From: Cosmopolites sordidus
Lineage: Eukaryota; Arthropoda; Insecta; Coleoptera; Curculionidae
Direction: 5' to 3'
NCBI GenBank assembly: GCA_031761425.1
Contig: JARFXV010000577.1
Coordinates: forward strand, 342,385 to 406,384
Length of the DNA stretch: 64,000 bases
The notes below the pieces were generated by a model. That model was not told the DNA's origin, did not search any database, and saw nothing but the letters and a program-made list of their open reading frames with translations. Both the position numbers and the translations under genes were made by a program. This document shows positions 60,895-64,000 of this stretch, piece by piece (the first letter of the stretch is position 1; every line of letters starts with the position of its first letter).

Positions 60895-62148
60895 ATTTGT
60901 GATTGCGATTAATAGCATTGTTATATAAGATCGCGTTATAAAAAATAACACTGAATAATTGGGAAATTGTGATCACAGTACCTAAAGATATAGCCTAGAG
61001 TGTCGTTTTTCAAGATTTTCCAAAATATATCTATTACCACTTAACACGGTGACATATTTTTTCTTTTTTTTTGCCAGGACTGGTATAACCCGGACTTTCG
61101 CCCGGCACCCGCTTGACGTTGAGTTTCGGGACACCCTGTATATTATCTCAATAGATGACGCCAGCAGCGTTCTTTAAATTTATAAAATATTGACAGAAGA
61201 TCTATTTCGATTCATTATTATTTGAGGGCAAACACACTAGCTGAAAAATTCGGTTTTGAAATGTTGTTAAGTATAGCTCACGTCATAGTTAGTTCTCTAT
61301 AGAAATTTGTAGGTTATTTCTCTCTTCGCAACGTCTTCCAAACATTGCCAGACCATCAGATAGTCCAATGACTTTATAATTAACTCTACTAACATTCTAC
61401 GTCCCTCCAGGCAGCATATTGCTTAATGCACTGTAGGCGTTGGTATCAATGCTTAGCTGTGAGAGATAACTAAAGATGGAAGGGAAAAACCAATTCCACG
61501 TTATTTAAACTATCATTGGGCACTGTAATCTGATGTTCTTGTTCGATCACCTTGTTCATCATCTACTCCTAGCATGCCTTTTTGGAACAACTTGTCTTTT
61601 CTCAAAATTATTAATCTAGACAATCGTATGTTCAATATGCAATTGAATTTTACCGCTTTTCTAGGCTCCTTTTTGCGTGTCTATATATATTTTAAAACAC
61701 CTGTCGCTGCATTATCAATATCTCGATAATTAATAAAAGTCAAAATTTTATGTGTATATAACATCGCCCATGGCATCGTATCAATCTCGATCGGATTATA
61801 CGGGGAAGTTATTGACATATATCAAAACCAAAGAAATAATGTTTGCTTTAAGCACTCCATATTTTACTTGCAAATATATCTTTGATTAATTGTCATTAAT
61901 CACGGAGCTTAGTTTGCTTTTTTTCCCCGATGGCTAAATCTGATAAACGCTTGTAAAATGGTTGGTAATTAATTGGTACCATTATTGACAAAATATTTAG
62001 TTCACACCTACCTATTTTACTAAATATTACAGTAATTTTGTTTGTATATTACAACAATTGATTTAAATGATCGGAAAAAAGACGTCATATACGTAACAAA
62101 CAAATAATTTTGGTTCTAATAGAATTTTTACTTATTTGTAATATATAT
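60895..62148. other. Spacer with a TIR-like end near 61130
   Basis: GGGACACCCTGTATATT at 61126-61142 resembles the inner TACAGGGTGT ends of the element at 58996. No gene recognised in the rest; AT-rich. Confidence 0.4.
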
Positions 62149-62184
62149 CCCCTTTGTGGATAAGACCTTAACGTGGTAAAGGGG
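62149..62184 (+). ncRNA. Possible HDV-like ribozyme at RTE-1 5' end
   Basis: CCCCTTT (62149-62155) pairs with AAAGGGG (62178-62184). Directly inside, ACC (62165-62167) pairs with GGT (62175-62177) around a 7-base loop. This matches the P1/P3 arrangement of HDV-like ribozymes, which are known at the 5' ends of R2 and some RTE elements. In the copy at 23040, P1 is kept by G-U pairs (CCTTTTT/AAAGGGG). I could not define P2 or the catalytic C convincingly. Confidence 0.35.
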
Positions 62185-64000
62185 TTTGAGTAGGGCAAGG
62201 AAGTTTTGAGCTATTCCGTCTGGAGGTCTATGCTCCTGGGAGGGTCACCCCTGGCGAACAGGTCAAGGCAGAGGCCTCGGACTAACATGATCCAAAATCT
62301 GCCAACCCGCATTGGACCAGCGTGGCAGATTACGGTCCATACCTTCAACATGGTATTTCCAATATGTTTGCAATATAACAGTACAACCTCAAACACGGCC
62401 CTCATTCCCCGGAGGCCTAGGGGCAACTATCTACGGCAGCGGGAAGATCTGCCCCAAGGCAGAGGGTGCTAAGAATCACCGGGTTAGATCAGGCTGCCAT
62501 TGGACTTTTGACATTGCAACGCTAAATATACGGACTATGAAAACGGAGGCCCGATTGCAAGATCTGTTAATCGAACTTGACAACATACATTGGGATATCA
62601 TTGGTCTCTGTGAAAACACGAAGAAAGGGCGAAGAGTTAATCAATCTGGAACCAACCGGACACGTACTTTACACTCGAGGTACAGAAAATAGCCGATGTG
62701 GCGGAATTGGATTCCTCATCACTCGAAAACTGAAGAACAGTGTAGTAAAATTTGAAAGTACATCTGCCGACTAGCCCAATGCGTCATTCAGCTGAATAAA
62801 AAGTTTAGGCTTCAAATCGTCCAAGCTTATGCACCAACTATAAGCCAGAGGGATGAGGAAATTGAGGAATTTTATGATGATGTCGCCCAGCTTTTATACA
62901 AGGAGAAATGTAGATACAAATTCCTGATGGGTGATTTTAATGCCAAAATTGGAACAACAAGAACTGACGAAAATGCAACTGGTCCATATGGAACTGGTGA
63001 GGCGAGACAATAGAGGTGACAGATTGGTTGATTTCGCAAAAAGACATAAACTATATATTATGAATTAGCTCTATAAGAAAAATATTACCAGAAAATGGAC
63101 ATGGAAATGTCCATCTGGGCTCACAAGTGAAATTGACTACATCACGGACCAATGATAAAACAATATTTACCAATTGTACTGTCCTTAACAATTTTAATGT
63201 TGGAAGTGACCACCGGATGGTACGAGCAAAAAATAAGGATTTAACTGTCGAAGAGAACGCGAAAGAATGGTAGGTCAAAGAAGGACAAAAATTGAATTCT
63301 GAGAACTGCTGGAGAGAGGAAGCGATTTTGAGATTGCTTTCTCAAAACCGGTTTGCTGTGTTACAAGATCCGGATGACGTGAAACTATCAGTTAAATGTA
63401 AATAAATCGCCCAACAATGTGCTTCCAACGGCTGCTTCAATAGCACCAGAAGAAAAATTTCTCAAACAACCAAAAATCTCCAATGAGGACTATTGATTTA
63501 ATGAAGAAAATGGCGGGCAGTGAGAAAAGCAGATCGTCCTTTTGGCAGGATCGAGTATACTGAGCTCTGCAAAAATATAAGAAAACGTATCAGAGAGGAG
63601 ACGCGCCGTTTCAACATGCAGCTAGTGCAAAAAACCCCGGAAGAAAACAAAGGAAATTAACAAGGCTAAACAGAAGCTGAGAAACAAAAGAAAGCAAATA
63701 TATGCCTTAAGGCGTGGTGAGGATGGTACAGTATGCAGGGCGCGTACGCAAATGTTAGAGGTTGTCAGAAAATTTTATTCCCAGTTATATGAAGATCTAA
63801 ACCAATCAACCACAACAATACCCACGGAAGAACAAATGCCAGATATCCTAGGTGGAGAATGTAACAAATGCTATAGAATCGATGAAAAACGGCAAAGTTC
63901 CAGGAAAAGGACAGTGTAACTGTCGAAATGCTAAAAAGCTGATGGTCGGGACATTACATAAAACACTGGCAAAATGATATCAAAATGCCTCAAAGAACCA
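62149..64000 (+). mobile_element. RTE-1 copy with complete 5' end, running off the window
   Basis: Starts CCCCTTTGTGGATAAGACC, alike to 23036. Endonuclease frames: FDIATLNIRTMKTEARLQDL, WDIIGLCE, QIVQAYAPTISQRDEEIEEF, FLMGDFNAKIGT (GDFN), GPYGTG. Then linker traces QPKISNED, ELCKNIRKRIREETRRFNMQ, KAKQKLRNKRKQIYALRR, and MKNGKVPGKG-like residues at the right edge. Many single-base frameshifts. RT would lie beyond 64000. Useful with 23036 for defining the family 5' end. Confidence 0.9.

Overview
The window is AT-rich eukaryotic nuclear DNA made almost entirely of decayed transposable elements (TEs) and simple repeats. No intact single-copy host gene, rRNA, functional tRNA, operon or CRISPR array can be supported. 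Three features together suggest an arthropod with a large repeat-rich genome, most likely an insect: many RTE/BovB-type retrotransposon copies with (GAT)n tails, Penelope-like elements (PLEs) with GIY-YIG domains, and several mariner subfamilies. The species cannot be named from the sequence.

Layout. 1-4.4 kb: a non-LTR 3' end, a 0.33-kb tandem duplication and a mariner relic. 5-11.6 kb: a pile-up of Tc1, non-LTR, two RTE-1 copies, a second RTE family and a PLE scrap. 12-14.5 kb: a 42-bp minisatellite, PLE terminal scraps and a duplicated repeat. 15-17.1 kb: a tRNA-derived SINE, the longest (TA)n array and an RTE-1 copy folded back on itself. 19-22.4 kb: a PLE endonuclease relic with a hammerhead-like motif, a PLE terminal cassette and a short TIR element. 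23-27 kb: a 5'-complete RTE-1 copy and an older one. 27.9-31.5 kb: two mariners, one unidentified open frame and a Tc1/mariner element with TIRs. 31.6-33.8 kb: an RTE scrap and a third non-LTR element. 34.7-37.6 kb: a nearly complete PLE with a 13-bp target duplication. 38.8-39.3 kb: a tandemly duplicated CYVCGE-motif relic. 39.9-44.7 kb: several mariners, one with both TIRs. 45.8-49.3 kb: a second SINE and mariner and non-LTR ends. 51.7-54.6 kb: an RTE-1 copy inserted inside a (TA)n array, then a large inverted-repeat element. 55.4-57.3 kb: a second PLE family. 59.0-60.9 kb: a Tc1/mariner relative with ~280-bp TIRs. 62.1 kb to the end: another 5'-complete RTE-1 copy running off the window.

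The elements are almost all dead, with frameshifts, stops and deletions, so they do not act together as a pathway. Three themes stand out. First, hammerhead-like RNA motifs recur in the PLE termini, with an apparently covarying U3/A8 core. Second, several TE fragments abut long (TA)n arrays exactly, and one sits wholly inside such an array. Third, fold-back structures recur: an inverted RTE copy, inverted PLE termini, a convergent mariner pair and long-TIR elements.

All coordinates and similarities were read by eye. Edges of decayed elements are approximate unless a TIR, target duplication or tail is cited. Family names rest on remembered protein motifs, not on a search.
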